64,000 nucleotides of DNA from Mesaphorura yosii. Lineage: Eukaryota; Arthropoda; Collembola; Poduromorpha; Tullbergiidae. A program made the position numbers and the translations under genes. Below are positions 1 to 14,688 of this stretch, one piece after another. The first letter of the stretch is position 1, and every line of letters starts with the position of its first letter. Location of the stretch: contig WIXG01000087.1 in the NCBI GenBank assembly GCA_009869945.1, positions 124,001 to 188,000 on the forward strand, given 5' to 3'. The notes under the pieces are model-generated. The model searched no databases, was not told the origin of the DNA, and saw only the letters and a list, made by a program, of their open reading frames with translations.

Positions 1-2589
1 CTAAGTGCTAAACAGGGGCGTGGCGCATGATGCATGGTTCAAGGCACTCTCTGGCCTGGCTGCATCTAATAGAAATCTAAGTTCTGTTCTAAACCCACCG
101 CCAACCGCAATGCCATCGCCATTCGCGGCTTGAATTTCAGCGTGCATTTTCTCTTATCCCAGAAAATATAACTGCACTAACTCAGAATTATTTCTCGAAG
201 TATTACGTTACGCGTTTCCCCTGCATGCACGGTGCGACTGTTTATGAAACATGTCAAAAATGCATTGCATGTGTCTGTCTGAAAATAGGAAACTCATAAA
301 ACCACACCACTGCTCTGAGTAGAGAGGAAAGTCAAGTCAAGCCAGGGAAAACATGAGAAAACAGAAAAGTAACACTATTAGGTTACATTTCATGGATGTG
401 GCATGACTTTTGATAAAAGTTCACAATATCTGCCCGGCTTAAATAAGATAAACTGCAATGTGCACGCTGTACAAATATTAAACTTCCTTCCACACAAAGT
501 GTAAGCGAAGACAAAAATTGCAGCGCCAGTTCCGTTGGTTTGCTTGCTCACAGATCAGAAATCAGCACGACGCAGCACAGACTTCATAACCGTAATCTCA
601 GATTTCCTGTTCATATCTTCATTCATTCTCTTGTCTGCAATGCCATATTGCACATGCCTTGCAACTGCAATTTATTGTAGTCATCAGCGTATCAGCAGGA
701 TAAAGCTACAAAGCTTTCGAGTTGAACACATTTAATAATGAATTCACAAATCGCCTTTTGCTTTTTGCCTTTGTCTTTGTGATTGCGCTTCGCTTGCTAA
801 TGCACTTTTGCATTTTTTTAAAGAGTTTTTTTTTGCCTTTCAAATGCACAAGCACAGGGACTGATTCGTCATCGTATTATGTTTTCAAAGCTTGTTGGCT
901 CGCCGCATTTTAACCATCATCACCAGACACCGAATTTAAAGGACCAACTACACAGCGTGAGCAAAATGAAAGCGAAAGTTTTTTGATCAAGGTATTTATG
1001 ACTGAACACGCCATTTTATGTTTTATGTTTCGGCACTTTGAGTTTATCAAAGTAGAGTATTAAAAGTGAACTTGGGCGAATGCTTGCACCAACCTGCGCC
1101 TGTACGTTGCTGATGAATTTTGAATTGCGCATTGCCTTTACTCACGAAACTTATTAAACGTAATTACGTCAACATATGAAAAATTGACAAGAATCTCAAC
1201 ATGTTTCGATTACGTACTGCTCCTGAGGGTTCCTTCGTTTTTAATTTAATATAAGTCGTCATATTTCAAAATGTGAACGGTTTCGTGCGAACTACGAATT
1301 AATTCATGAGAAAGCGTGGTATTAGCGAAATGTCACTGAACGAACTCATCAATTCTTTAATTAAGCTTCACTTTCTGCTGATTAGACATTCTGCGCATTA
1401 AGAAATTAGCCAAAAATTAGCAACCTTGTTAGCTACCTAATAAGGTTAACGAGGAACACAAATTACGTGCCAGTTGGAATGCGCCCCATTTTGTTCCAGT
1501 CATGCACAGGAAGCTGGAAGCTCGTCGTATAAAAATTATACTACTTAAGCTAGCTGAAGCCGAAACAACATAGCACTCAGCTAACTCGAACTTAGTTAGC
1601 GTGAATTTCCTAATTTGCATGTGTTCTAATTCTCTTCAAGACCAAGTAGGATTTGAACTAGCATAGCAGGAATTAAGTGAGTACAGTGCAGCCAACCCTG
1701 TTAAAAAATCAAGTCCGTCGTGTCATACTCAAAGTGGTCGGACGGGCCGGAGCCCAGCCGCCGCCGACAGTGACAACATAACGAGATTCGATATCACAGT
1801 CAAAATTCAAATTCAGAATAAGTCCATAAAAAGGGCTGGATTTCAGTCAGAAAATAATCCATGTCTTCTACTTGCGTGCATTACTACGTAATGTTTTCTA
1901 CCATGCCAATGCCAAGTTTCAAGACATGGACGGACACAGAATGAGTCTAATATTACCCTACAAGCGTCATGATTGTAGCCTGTCAAATTATCTACAAACC
2001 TCTCGACGATATTGGAATAAATGAAACAAATCTCTCACACAATTTAATATCATGTCACTCCAGTGCGCTCGATGCTCGTTATTCGTTATGTACACTATAA
2101 TTATTTCATTGCATTTGGATTGATACAAATACGAGCTTTCAACTTCAAGTTGCGTTTGTCTTGTCAATTACGTAACTGCATAATCGAATGAACGTAGTGC
2201 TTATTCACACATCATGTATGAATGCGTGGGTCCTGTGTGTACGCACTGCATTATGAATGCGTTAAACATGTATCATTATTTTTAATTGCTACTCGCAGTA
2301 TGATGGCTATAATTACATCGTGCAATCGTGTATCCATTCTTTGGGCCTCATATGAATGAATGGGATTCGCGACACGGCAAAACGATACATGATTCCTTGT
2401 GCTATAAATAAATTTGGTGCGACACGACATGACGAGCAAAATTTTACAATGCAAATTGACAGTCAGGCCAACTTTTTTGGTAGAGCCACAGCCAAAAATA
2501 TGCACGCATAAAAGTAAAAGAAGATCGAGACGATGAATACAAATGATGACAATCGATCATTCCCAGAAAAAAGTGAGCTACAGAACTGT

Positions 2590-3141
2590 TCAGCATAAAT
2601 AATGCAGATAGCTAAGCTGAATTTGCATTTTGCTGTGCATGTTCCCATATTCGTCAAAAATCAAGGCAGAAGACCACGATCCGATACGAGAAGACATTCT
2701 TAGTTCACTCATGTCGATGTCACTGGCCCCTTGATTGTAATCAGTTGTCACTTCGCAGCAGCGTTGGTTTGTTTCATTGTGTAATTCCTTATGCTCGTAC
2801 TTATTCCACGCACACGTGGCGGGATGGCAGTTGCAGTCGACAGTTGACAGTTGATCAACAATCAACAAGCGAATGAAGATCGTCTTACACAAGTAATGCA
2901 AACATAAAGTACGCGAAGCTTTGCGGCAGAAAAGGTACGACGATTGACCATGACATGTCATGAATACAAATAATAACCTAAAATGTGACTGAAATTGATT
3001 GCGAACATAGCTTGAAAGGTTGGAGAGCGAGAATTCTGAGCGCCAATGAAGTTTAAAGCTAAAAATGGTAAAAAGCGGAAGTATTAACAACAGATAGGTC
3101 AGAGGTGGTCGCTCAAGTTGACTAGTGTTGCATTGAGCCAT
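2590..3141 (-). CDS. hypothetical 183-aa open frame, doubtful
   Basis: This is the longest ATG-started frame in the gene-poor left part. The N-terminus (residues 13-31) is hydrophobic and could act as a signal peptide or membrane anchor. The middle has a few cysteines, including a CNCHPATC cluster. I recognise no family, and I saw no poly(A) signal or splice sites that would mark it as a gene. A chance open frame is the more likely explanation. Confidence 0.15.
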   Translation of the reverse strand: MAQCNTSQLERPPLTYLLLILPLFTIFSFKLHWRSEFSLSNLSSYVRNQFQSHFRLLFVFMTCHGQSSYLFCRKASRTLCLHYLCKTIFIRLLIVDQLSTVDCNCHPATCAWNKYEHKELHNETNQRCCEVTTDYNQGASDIDMSELRMSSRIGSWSSALIFDEYGNMHSKMQIQLSYLHYLC

Positions 3142-3548
3142 GACTTGACATGACTTCTTGACGAATTGGTGATGATGGTGCCGGACAGGCTCGAATAAGA
3201 AGCTCAGCTCAGCTCAGGAACTGAATTTGGTTCATTTCTCATGAAGAGCTACGTTCAACCCGATGGACAAAGTGCGAAACGCAGCCGTATTGCTACAACT
3301 TTTGTGCCCTTACCGATTACTGCATGCTTAAGCAAATTATTCATTGGCGTTTTTGCTGAGTACGTAATTATATTACGGCGAATTCAGATATGCACTGAAA
3401 TACGCACTTCGTAACAAAATATTAAGAAGACAGTTAAACTGGCAAAAGCGGCACATCTACAGTTTTCAGAAGTCTGAACCTTCACTGTTTAACTTTAGCA
3501 TCACCTTTCGTCTTGTAAACAATGCACCTTTGCCAGGCCAGGACGAGT

Positions 3549-3575
3549 ACGGTACAGCTAGCCTGGCTGTACCGT
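3549..3575. repeat. perfect inverted repeat, 10-base arms
   Basis: The arms ACGGTACAGC (3549-3558) and GCTGTACCGT (3566-3575) are exact reverse complements around a 7-base spacer, so they could form a hairpin. No gene is adjacent and no function can be assigned. Confidence 0.6.
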
Positions 3576-6500
3576 GTACCGGATGTTCGTTTTTCATGCA
3601 TACCACTCTACCATCAGAGTCATTGAGACGGGACAAACATCAGAAAATTACCTTCTCACCTCCAAAATCGTATTACTAAAATGCGGAATTTCGTGGAAAC
3701 CCAGCACCCAAGCTTGAACCGAAGCGACCTTAAAACTGCTTGGCCCTACGTGAAAGCCCAAAAGAATCTTCACAGCATAGAAACACAAATTTGCTCGAAT
3801 TAATTTCATATTTAAAAATGAAATTAGGATAGTGAGCTGAGTGTCATATTGACAACAGGTGACAGGAAGTACCGGAACAGACACACTGCCAGTGCCACCA
3901 CGCTCGAGCCTTTCCCATATGTTTGAGGGGTTAACTACGTGGTTGTTATAACTTGTAAAACCCATTTCCTGAATTCCTTACGAAGACAGTACTAATTTCC
4001 TCCTGGTTTATCGGTTTAGGGCTGGCAACTCAAATGCAGCAATGCAGGATGCCAGTGCAAGTTCATTTTTTACGTCCGTGCTCTCTTTCCTCAAACTCGT
4101 CCGACTCTCATCGCGTAATTTCTAGTTTTATGTGTTAATAGCTTCTTTTTTATGGGATGGCAGTTTAAAATTTTCCCAGAAAAGTGGAACGAGCAGACAG
4201 TGCTTGCCAGAAACCAGTCGAAGTCCGACTACTCATCACATGATTCATATTCCTTCCTCAGCTCATTTTAAAACAAAGGGCACTAAAATGGTTTATGCGA
4301 ATATGGCGAAGTTTTCAAGGGCTGGTGTAATAGGACAAGCACATAAAAATTAGCCACACTCGATTTTTCTCGTTTTCATTGCACACTGAACAAGAAGGGA
4401 ACAATTGAGTAATAATGATTTCATGAGAAAAATACACTGAGGCCCGACTCCAGTCCACATTCAAAGGTTGTATAATTTATGGGTAGGCAGAGCAAAGTAC
4501 ACAGGACGGGACAGATGAATTAAAATTCTGTGTCTACTGCTGTGCGAGATCAACATTCACAGCAGCAGTTGTGTGACGTGACGAAACCTACCCTAACTCA
4601 AAACTAAAACCGGGACAAACTCGACAGTCCAACCCTCCAAGGCTTTCAGGTTTAAAAGCTCCCATTTTGTTCCGGTGCCCATCCCGAATGGTACATTCAA
4701 TTCATAGGGTGTAGGTTTTATTGGGGTTCGTCTCCAGGCCAGAATTCAATTCTTCCATTCGTATTCATGCATGCAAGTAACCTTGGACGAAACAGAAACT
4801 TGGACTCTCAGGTTCAAGCCGTGTGCGTGTACCCTTTGAAACATTGCAGTTAGCTCAAGGCTTATGTATCGATCTGCCTGTCACAATTCTGCTCTGCGAT
4901 CTAAACATAAGTTTCTTAAACCATCACCATCGGTTATTGAAAGGAAAGATCCAAATCTTGCATTGCCACATGCCTCATATGGTCAGCAGTGAATATCCTC
5001 TTAGCCTTGTTCATTTTTATATTTCCCAAACGAGTGCGAGCCGGAGAAGCCAAAGCCAACCATCTGCAAGACCCAGGCACAGACCCACAATTTCACACAC
5101 ACATGGCACACATGTCCCTTCCCAGGCCAGGCCAGGACGAAGACGAAATGGAATGGCCGGATAAAGTGTTACTGAGCTCCCTGAACTAGTTTAAGTTTCT
5201 AAAATGTTCCGTTTCGCATGTCGCGTTTTGTATGAGAAAACTCGAAAAGTTCAACTCACCAAATGTGAATGTGACCCTTCTGACATTCTGTTTCATTTCT
5301 ACTCATACATTTTACGACTTGAGTTCATCTTCATCCGCCATCAATGTGACTAACAGGCCAGGCAAGATGCGATTGCAATGCTGTTATTGTACACTACGCC
5401 ACAGTAAAATGCTTTAATAAAATGAGAAAATGACCGCAATTTCGTATCGTCTTCGTCTTCGAGTTGAACTGTGACCGAGTTTGTAAGTTTTTGTGCCCAT
5501 AAACAATCATTAGTGTCCTTCCTGGTGCTCGATGGTCTTTGCCACGTCTCGATTAGAGTACAAAAGCTAGACGAGACATGGTTGCAGTCGCAATCGCGTT
5601 GTGTTTGAGTTTCAAATTTTAAGATGTAAATTAGTGGACGAGGACACGGCTCAGCCGACGAACGCGTACGAAGGCGCTTATTAAGGTGGAAGAGTTACAG
5701 AATACAGATTCTGTATTCATGCAGTATTGTTGACGATTAGTCATGTTTTGCTTTTGCTCTGTTCATGTAAGTATTGACAAATGCTATTAACTTGTCTTCA
5801 CCTTGGTGGGTACGAGCACGTACTTCTAACTAACGGTATTAGTAATGGAAAAGATAACAGCGCAATAGCGCAGCTGTCTTTTGGCTGAGCCTGAGCACAA
5901 GCTCGTGCCATGACTGGCCAGTGCCGGGCGGTGCTTGTGTTCTCTTCTGCTGTTGACGATTGTGCACGATGCAAATGCATTCATGGCCGCGTATTGCTGT
6001 TACTGATGGTTTTGAACTCAATTCATATTAATCAGCCACGAGCATAAGCCAAAACTTGGCACTGCATTGTAGTTGGAGCGTATTCACCGTTCGGCTTAGC
6101 CTTCAACCTTGGTCATCCTTATCGTTCTTGTCGTACTATTAGCACAATAAATTAATAATCTCTACTACAGAGCAGATAAGGGATTACATTCGTTTTTGTT
6201 GTTGGCGGCTGGCGGTGTAGTCGAAAGATTGATGTAATTGCCCGCACTAAGCCCAAGTGTGCGCTTTTCTCAAGCAAGAAGACGAACTGGTCAAGCTATT
6301 GGCTACCGGCGCTTGCCCGATTAAAGGAACCTGACTCCTCAATGCGCAATTGCACGCTGAACGATGAATCACGAGGTCAATAGAAGGGGGATGCTGATAA
6401 TAAACCAAAGTATACAAAAGTGCAATGCCAGCGCGAGTTCATTGTCATCTTGTAGTCGTATCTTTTGTTTGTGGTACGTGTTCTCTGTGTCCAATGGTAA

Positions 6501-9500
6501 GAAATCAATCAAAGATGCGGAAAGGAGTGCGAATGTTTGGAGAAAGAAATCCAGCCAGAAATCAGAATCAGCTGTCAAAAGTGCGTAATCGTAATGTGTC
6601 GATTCGTTGTTTTCCCACACCCGCGCCCGTTAGACTTTTTATGGCCTTCTATTCTCTTCACAGATTCAGATTAGGATTCTAGATTTACTTCCTTTTCAGT
6701 TTCGTTTCGGTTCTTTGCACTCTGAGAATGCAATGCGCTCGAAACACGCGCACTCGCGCGCAGAAATTGTCAGGCTGTAATCCTTTACCAATTTTTATAT
6801 CCGGGCACTGCAGACGCAGTCTATTTACGTTGTACTCGAACAAATGAAAAGGAACACACCCATCATAAATAATCCTCAGCAGTTCGTACTTTCGTTCGGA
6901 ATGGAGGAAAATAGAATTTATTACAATGTGTCGTCGTCCATTGCCTTGGATTAAAACCTAATAATAAAAGCCAGCAAGCCAAACCAAGCAGAGTCGTGTC
7001 GTGAGTCTCCGTCCGAAATGAATACAGTACGCTCGAACGAACGAACGTACGACGGGTCGCATAATGCCATACTTAGTAATAAAGATTCCACATGAGATTA
7101 TGCTGTGTCACTAATATGAGTTGACAAGAGACCAATTCATTGCAGGCACTACGCTTGCGCCTTTGCCTCGAACTGCAAAGGCATATGGCAATGACAAGAT
7201 GAAGAAAACAAAGAAGTGCTTTGTTTTTAAATGAAGTCTCCTTCAAGTAAGGCGACTCTGTCAAGGAGGTCGAAGCCCGCTTACTGTGCCTCGCCGTTAA
7301 TCTATCCTGCCCAGTACAGTGGTCCTTAGTCCTTAATTTTTCTTGGCGCTTGGACATAATGAAATTTCTTTAACCGTCAATGGACAAGAAATATGTTTAC
7401 TCACCACTGCAAATTTTCCTCATCGTGAACAGTCAGCTTTCAATGTCACACGATCTCGATTCCGAACGGCACACTTTCAGCTCTGCTTCGTTTCACGTTG
7501 GTTGGTTTTCTCATAACAAAGTAATTTGCGTAAGAATTCCAAGGTTGGCTATGAAGCATCCAACGAATCCAGCCTTTTGGCACAACTTCGCAAGTTGTTC
7601 TTCGCAAGTGTTTGTTGGCTCACCGCAATTAAAGGTAATGGCATTAATTAAAAGTGGACGGATCACATACGGACGATGAGGATGATTGAATATATTTATA
7701 CCCTCTTAATTACATTTAATTTCGCATTTCCCGTTCTTGAGCAAACATGTGCATATATGGCTAATGGCTTCGCTAGCATTCGCGAAGTGTCTTCTGCCTG
7801 TCCGTCAATTAAAGTCAACGTCAACTCAATCAATATTCAAGACTGCTGTCCCGCAATTTAAGTGCGACTCGGCTCAGGCCTATTGCAGAGCGGAACGAAA
7901 TAATTTAATCCACAGCTTGCACTTCACACGCTGACGCTGCTTTCTGCATGAATAATTATCAGTAGCTTTCGCGATTGGCGTGGATTATGGTTGCAAAGTT
8001 CAGTTTCGTGTCACGCTGAACACCAATCATCTGTTCAGTCATCTGAACTTTTGGATTTGGATTTCGTGACGTTGATTTATTGACTGACATGTCCGGTATC
8101 GAGTGGTCTCTGTGACTTTATCGGTGTTGATGTGCTGTTAATTAATTGAGTGGATTTTCATTCATTCGGCCAAAGACGTCTTGAGCACACGCTGCTGTAT
8201 TCCTGTTTTCTGTAGCGAATAGCGATCACTCAATTTGAGAATCGTGACTCAAGAGTTCTTCTCCATTGTTCTTTAATTGTTGTATTGTCTTAATTAAATA
8301 ATTGGGTGCATGGAAAACACACACTGTAAATTGACCTTTGTCTTTGCATAGCAGCAAAAAGGTTTCAAGGTCCACACTCGGTACACTTTTTCTCCCGACC
8401 AGAGTTTGAGTTTGAAGGTTATGCAATTTGGTGTAATAATAATTTTGCTTTTTGCATACGCAGCGGTGGTGAATTGATGTTAATTAAGGAAAATATTGGA
8501 GCTTTGCTCAGGAAATGGATGGATACGGTTTGAACTGAGGGGCCCAACGACGTGATGTACGATGTCACTTCAAATTATTAATTCAGGAAATGGTTCATAT
8601 TCTGTCACTGCCACTTTGGCGTTTGCAGTTTGCATTGCGTGCGAAAATTCACATTAGGGATCTCCCAGTCAGTGGAGCAGAGCATGGACGATGAGCAATG
8701 GTTAATGTTACTCGAACACAACACCGCCACTGCTCCAATTTTTATGCTGCCACACAACAATTTCACCGGTTACGGTTTAGAAATGCAAAATGCTGATTCA
8801 CTGCAACTGCCGAATGACGAGTGACACTGCAACGAAAGTCTCACGGGTCCACCAACAAAAATGCAATCAAACTCAGTGTCAGCCGATGCAGAGTGGATGA
8901 GAATCTAATTCATATGAGATGAGGACGGTGAAGATGCTGATTGCAGGTACAAATTCGAGTCTAATTCACGACGCACAAAACCGAAAACGGTAAACCGTAA
9001 ACTTAAGCCTGACTCTCCACTTGCACTACTGAAACCACAACTCCAAGTGTCTTGCTGGCGGTGGATGAAACTTATTCAATTTACCAGTGCCAGATGCAAA
9101 CCACGGCACACCACAATGCACATTGAGACGGCTAGCTAGTGAATACAGTGTATACAGTGTACAACCACGTTAACGTAACGTAATAATGTAATAGATTTAT
9201 AATATTGAAAGTGAGTGAGCTGCGTCCAAACTCCAAAGCAAGCAGAATAGCAACAGAAGAAAGAAGGAGACGAGGGATGAGAATAATGTATGAAAATATT
9301 AGTATGATGTTTGGGCATGGATTCTCTCTTGTTGAATTTAGTCCATATTAGGCTTAGCCAGTATTTTCCCTAGCCCAGGCCCAAGCTTAGCTCGCTCTTC
9401 TGTTCTGCTCTCTGCTGGCTTCATAATAATATTATGAACTGACTGACTGACTGTGACTGCGTTACTTAAACTTATTACTTGTTACCTATTTCAGGTTTAC

Positions 9501-12500
9501 TTTTCAGATTTCTCCCCTGCTCTGTTCTGTTTCTCTTGTCGGACATGATACATGATACAGATACGTGTTGTGCAATCCATTGTGCACTGTTCAGCGACTC
9601 AGCATTGAACCTATTTGACTACTGGCAAGGTAACTCACTAAACCACGGGCTGATGAACTGACAATAGCATGATTTCAGTGCCCGCAACCATAACTCAGTC
9701 AGTGCCCATTGCCCAATGGTTGCATGTCGAGATTGCACAAGAGATTATTACATTACGTTACGATGAAGAGTGAATCTGCACTGAAATCTTAAAATCTTAC
9801 GCATGTCACAGGTTCACAGGTAGCACGCACTACGCACTCGTTTCTCCCTTGCAGCATGATCGCTGGCTTGAAGAAGCAACTTCCTGTCCAATTCCTGTTT
9901 TTTGGCAGGCAGGCAGGCGCTAATCAGCCTCAAATCTCTTCAGAGTTTAAAGAAGAATTCAGGGAACTCTCACAATATTGAACTAACAAATTAAACAAAT
10001 TATGGCGGCTCTGCCCACGTTAGAAGATGACCTCATCGGGACGGATTGATTTTAAACAGATTTCTTACCCAGAAATATACCCAAGCAAGCTTGTTAACAA
10101 GCCAGAGCATAGGATAGACTGATTAATGGACCGATGGCTTACTTCATCAAAGCAAACAAGTTCAAGGTTCGAAATCTCAGTGGACCTGTGTATCTTTTCT
10201 AAAAATGTGAAATCATTAACCAAACACGATTTTACACGGTACGTAAGCAAACTTGCGCCGGTTTGGCTCGCTTAAGTTGTTAAATATTTATTTCAGACAA
10301 GAGAATAACAATGAATTCTACATTCAGTGGTATTACCTGCTTGCATGCTTTCTGGTGACAGCGACAAGAGATCATGTGTGCTATGCCATGGCATGACCGC
10401 TTCAACTGAAGTGCATCTTCAGTCACAATCAGGACTGGATGCAATTATCTTAAACAACATGCTGTACGAAATCATAATCATAATCATGCCCATATGTAGA
10501 CTGGAATGTGCAGTGCAGTGCATCGAGCGTTTCGAGTGGAATACGAGACTATGGTTCTTAAACACTCGACCAACGCGATGAGCATAAAACTCGTTGACAT
10601 GATGCTTTTCAATCTTGGTTATTGTTTAGCGTCTTTTCAGGCCGTTCTGACCCGCTTGATTGCTTACAGACAATTCAAGAGCTTTTAATCAAGAAATTCT
10701 TATGCGTTGACATGCAGTTTGAAGACTGAAGGATGGAGAATTCGTCTTCGGCTTTGTCCGGCTTAAAAATTCCGTTGATCCGTTTTATTATCGCATCACA
10801 TTGTTCATGGCGTTGCATATTTTAATTTAGATTGCAGTTCACACTGGAAGTGGACCTTGACGCTCGATAGGCTGTAGGCGATAATTGGATCGTGTGATTA
10901 GATGCTCATGTCAAGTCAAGTTGAAGTTAACAAATAACATCCTGTCATAGCCAGTTTCATCAGCCGACATGGCGCAATATTGAATGCTTGCTTGTTGGAG
11001 ATAAGATTGGCTGATCGGCTCAGATGTGTGGCTTAAATTAGCACATACTTCACCTAAACAAGTTTTGTGATGCAAATGCTAATGAATTGCTGATAATTTT
11101 ATTAGCAGGTATGTGATTTCTGATTAATGGGAAACGAAATTCAATGCACATCTCCAGGCATTTGTGCTTGGCACGTCAAAGAATCGTTTTCACGCAGGAA
11201 AATCCTACACTGCAATCTGCAATACTTTCCTAGCTGACAAGTATTGTATTGACCATCATCGAACACGATCAATTGGAATGACGCGATGTGATGATGTTAC
11301 GTAGAACTTCGGCTTTCAAACTTGTACATTAACACGAAATGCTGGGCTCTCGATGCTTATAACCAGGCAAAGCAGAACTGGCAGAAGCGAATCGGAATCG
11401 GCGTGGTTCCGATTCACTTCCCTTAAAAATCTGGAATTATTAACTATTGAGTTAGAACAGGTGAATATGGACAAGCTATTGCAACACAACCTGACCTGGG
11501 CAAGGACAGGCGTATTCGAAGACTAAAAGCACAACTTTTTCTCGTAAACTTCGATCGGTTTATTTTCTTCATTCAATTCAGTAGTTTTGGTTATGAAGTA
11601 GTGAGTGACAAGCACCTTGTACCCGCATGGTAATAGTTTCGCGAAACATACGTGTTGACAAGTCAAGGCACAATGACCCGCTTTTGTAAGAGTTCCTTGT
11701 AACGCTTTCCAGTTGGAACGCACTCGCAGGTACCGCAACAGAAACGCCAAGATAGTGAACACGGTAATAATAAATAACTAAAATAACATATAAAAATTTG
11801 GTCTATTTTCTGGGGTCTTATAAATTACTACTATTACTATTGCCCTCGTACACGCAATTTACGGCGTGGCGCGGGTCTGCTTTCTTTCTCGCAACTCGCA
11901 AACACAATTCACAATTTCTCTGGCCCCGCTCCTGCTTGCCTGGCTGGAAAGGACGGGAAGGTGGAGTTGATACATGAACTATGACTCCCGGCTAGTGCAG
12001 GCGTGGCTAGCCCAAGTAAGTCATAAATAAATTGCCAGAACGTGTACAGATGATTGTATTAAGTGCTTTCCGAGAAAGAAATTAATAGTTGGACATTCTA
12101 GGAGAAATTGTAGTAAGCTTTCCCATTATGTGTCTGTTATCTTTCGAACGCGTACGCGGCGCGATTTCTTGCACGACCTCATGGCGGACACGAGCGTTAA
12201 ATTTCGGTCATTTCTGTTTTCCACATTCCATCGAAGCGAATTATATTCGACACAGTCATAAATTATTAATAATTCAGGCAAAGTAACACCAAATTCCGAA
12301 AATTGCCCGTGAGTAGCTTTCGTTGACAATTTCAATGACTCAAGCCATAATTATAAACGAAATTGTAGAGCAGAATTAAGAATGAAAAATTTCTTACCTC
12401 ATCTTGGTGGTGAAGTGTGCGGCATCCGCGGTTAAACACTGGCTCAGTGGAACGGTCAGCCGTCTCCAATCCAAATCCAAGATATACTATCACTAATGAT

Positions 12501-14688
12501 TGTCTAATTCAGTTCGCCTTGCGACGTCAGTCGAGCAAAAAGTAGAAAGCAATAAATAGCAACAATTGATATCGAAATGATTCACGAGTTTCAGGATACT
12601 GAAGAAAGATTTATAAGATTGTCCTCATGAATTCTATGAAATTCCAGTGTAGAATCATTAATCACTAATTCATGGTAATTCTCGTCGAATAACAAGCAAA
12701 TCAGTCCCAAATTGCGTCGATTCTCTCCCAAATCAGTACCGAATTCAGTCTCAATGTGTACAAATCACTGTTTTTGATTAATTTTCACGCAAACACGAAG
12801 ATTTCGCAAACCAAACACACAAACCGAGTATGAATACGAGTACGAAAACTTCCTGAAGCCCGTCAAACTCTGAACTGTGTCCATGCCCCGTAAAAGTGCA
12901 GCGAGCGCAGCAACCAGGAACAGAAAAGAAAGAAGAGAACAGCACAGCACAGCACAGGGATATGAAGTTGAATTGACTTGACTTGAACGTACGTTCGATG
13001 GTATGATTGCGATCATAACAGATAGCAAAGTGAAAGAAGAAAAGAACAGAGAAAGGGAGAACGCAGTTGTAGTCGTCGGAGAACTCGCCAACATCAAACG
13101 AACCACACATTGCACGAGCCACGGGCTCAGTTCGAGTACGGTTACGTGCAAGTGAAAGAAATTCCAAACTACTACATACTACTACTTACTTCAAAACAGC
13201 TTTCTACTCTACTATGGCTGACGCTACGGTACGATACGATACGAACTACAATTCATCCGTACTATGAACGACTGCTGCTGGTGTCGCTGTTGCGAGTTCC
13301 CGTTTCCAGTTCCTGGTTCCTGCCTGCCTGCTTTGATCGAGCTCATACAAAATATGCAATATAAAATGCATGGAGAAAACACGTCACATCCAGGCAGCCA
13401 GGCAGTCTTGTGCAGTGAAATTCGTGTACATTGAGGAAATGTCCTGGCAATGCAGCGATGATGATACAATGGAGAGAGCCGAATGTAGCCTTGCCTGCAC
13501 TGCACGGATATCCAGTCGAATTCTTGAAATTTGTGTTCCACGCTCTTTTCTCCACTGTTTGTTGGAATCTTTTATACTCTTTGCCGTGCTCGTGCTCAGT
13601 GCTGAAACTAATGACGGTGGTATTGTGTATTTTGTATTTGTATGCATAATGCAGGAATTGGTTTCTCTTATGCATTATGCTTAGTGCATATAGCACGATA
13701 TGAATTGTGAATGCCATCAGCATCCTTTCATCAGCACCGAGCTCATTTGAATGATAATTCCCTTGAATTTTATACTTTGAAGTACAGCAGCAACAATAGC
13801 AGCAGAAGTAGGAGCATTGATGATCTTCACAGCGATAATCATAATCATGCGGTGGAATCTTAGATCATTACGTTGCTTGCAGTGTGGCCTGTAGTGTGTT
13901 GTCTTGGAAGGACGTGGTTGGCCCCTGGGAGTTGCAGCAATGACTTTTGGAGGTGATAATATTGATTATGCACTTACTTTCTATGCTGGCCTCGTACTTG
14001 AGCTCGTATTCTTCTTGTCATCTGCTTAGTACATGATGTTATGCAAAATACTTTACGATTCCACCTTTCTCCCGTGGCTGTGGCTGTGGCCGTGTAGTGC
14101 AGTGGATTGGAGTGGTGGTTTCTCTTCTTTCTCTTCTTAATCTTACAATGTTTGCATTACTTTGCACGTTGCGCTGGCCTGGTCTGGCTTGGCTATGAGA
14201 AACAGAGATGGTACCGGTGCAGCTCGGTGTTCTTTACTCTATCACATCGTAATCGTAAAGAAAACAAAGTTCATGCTCTGAATACATTATGAATTGTCTG
14301 TCTACCTCTGACTTTCCCGGATTGATTCGGTTGTGTACTGTGTGCATGCATGGGAATTTACTTGGCTGGCCTGGACATGAAAATTGCATGCAACGAGCAA
14401 TGACCTTAATTTAAAACTTCACGCTGCATTGGCCTGCAATGCACTCTAGGCATCCTACGGCCATAAGCCATTAGATATTCAGACTGCGTGGTGTGGCGTG
14501 GCAGCTGTGGAAATTATGGAGTGTAATGCTAAGCAAGTAGAAGCAAGTTTAATCTGTAATTGCTCATTTCATTTCATGAGCAAAAACATTACATTTACAG
14601 TTTTCAATTGAAGCAATTTAAGAAATGTTTGATGATTTCATTGTCCCAAGCAGTTGATCCTCGAGTACTGACACGTCCACCGGCTGGT

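Larger units (their letters stand above)
1..14688. other. gene-poor region, no recognisable gene
   Basis: No protein family, RNA gene or mobile element is recognisable here on either strand. Open frames are short, mostly 60-130 codons, and overlap in several frames as expected by chance in AT-rich DNA. The longest is 183 codons (2590-3141, minus). Short simple repeats occur, such as GACT units near 9,440, GGCA units near 9,905 and AGCAC units near 12,945. The block could be intergenic, or introns and regulatory DNA of a gene whose exons lie outside. Small exons may be missed by eye. Confidence 0.6.

Noticed and set aside
1640-1675. tRNA B-box-like sequence on the minus strand (TAGTTCAAATCC)
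   Set aside because: The bases flanking the loop do not pair as a T-stem and no anticodon arm or acceptor stem could be built around it.
12765-13723. Cluster of overlapping open frames of 100-130 codons on both strands
   Set aside because: Several frames overlap in the same DNA and none has family features or splice support; this is what a stop-poor stretch gives by chance.
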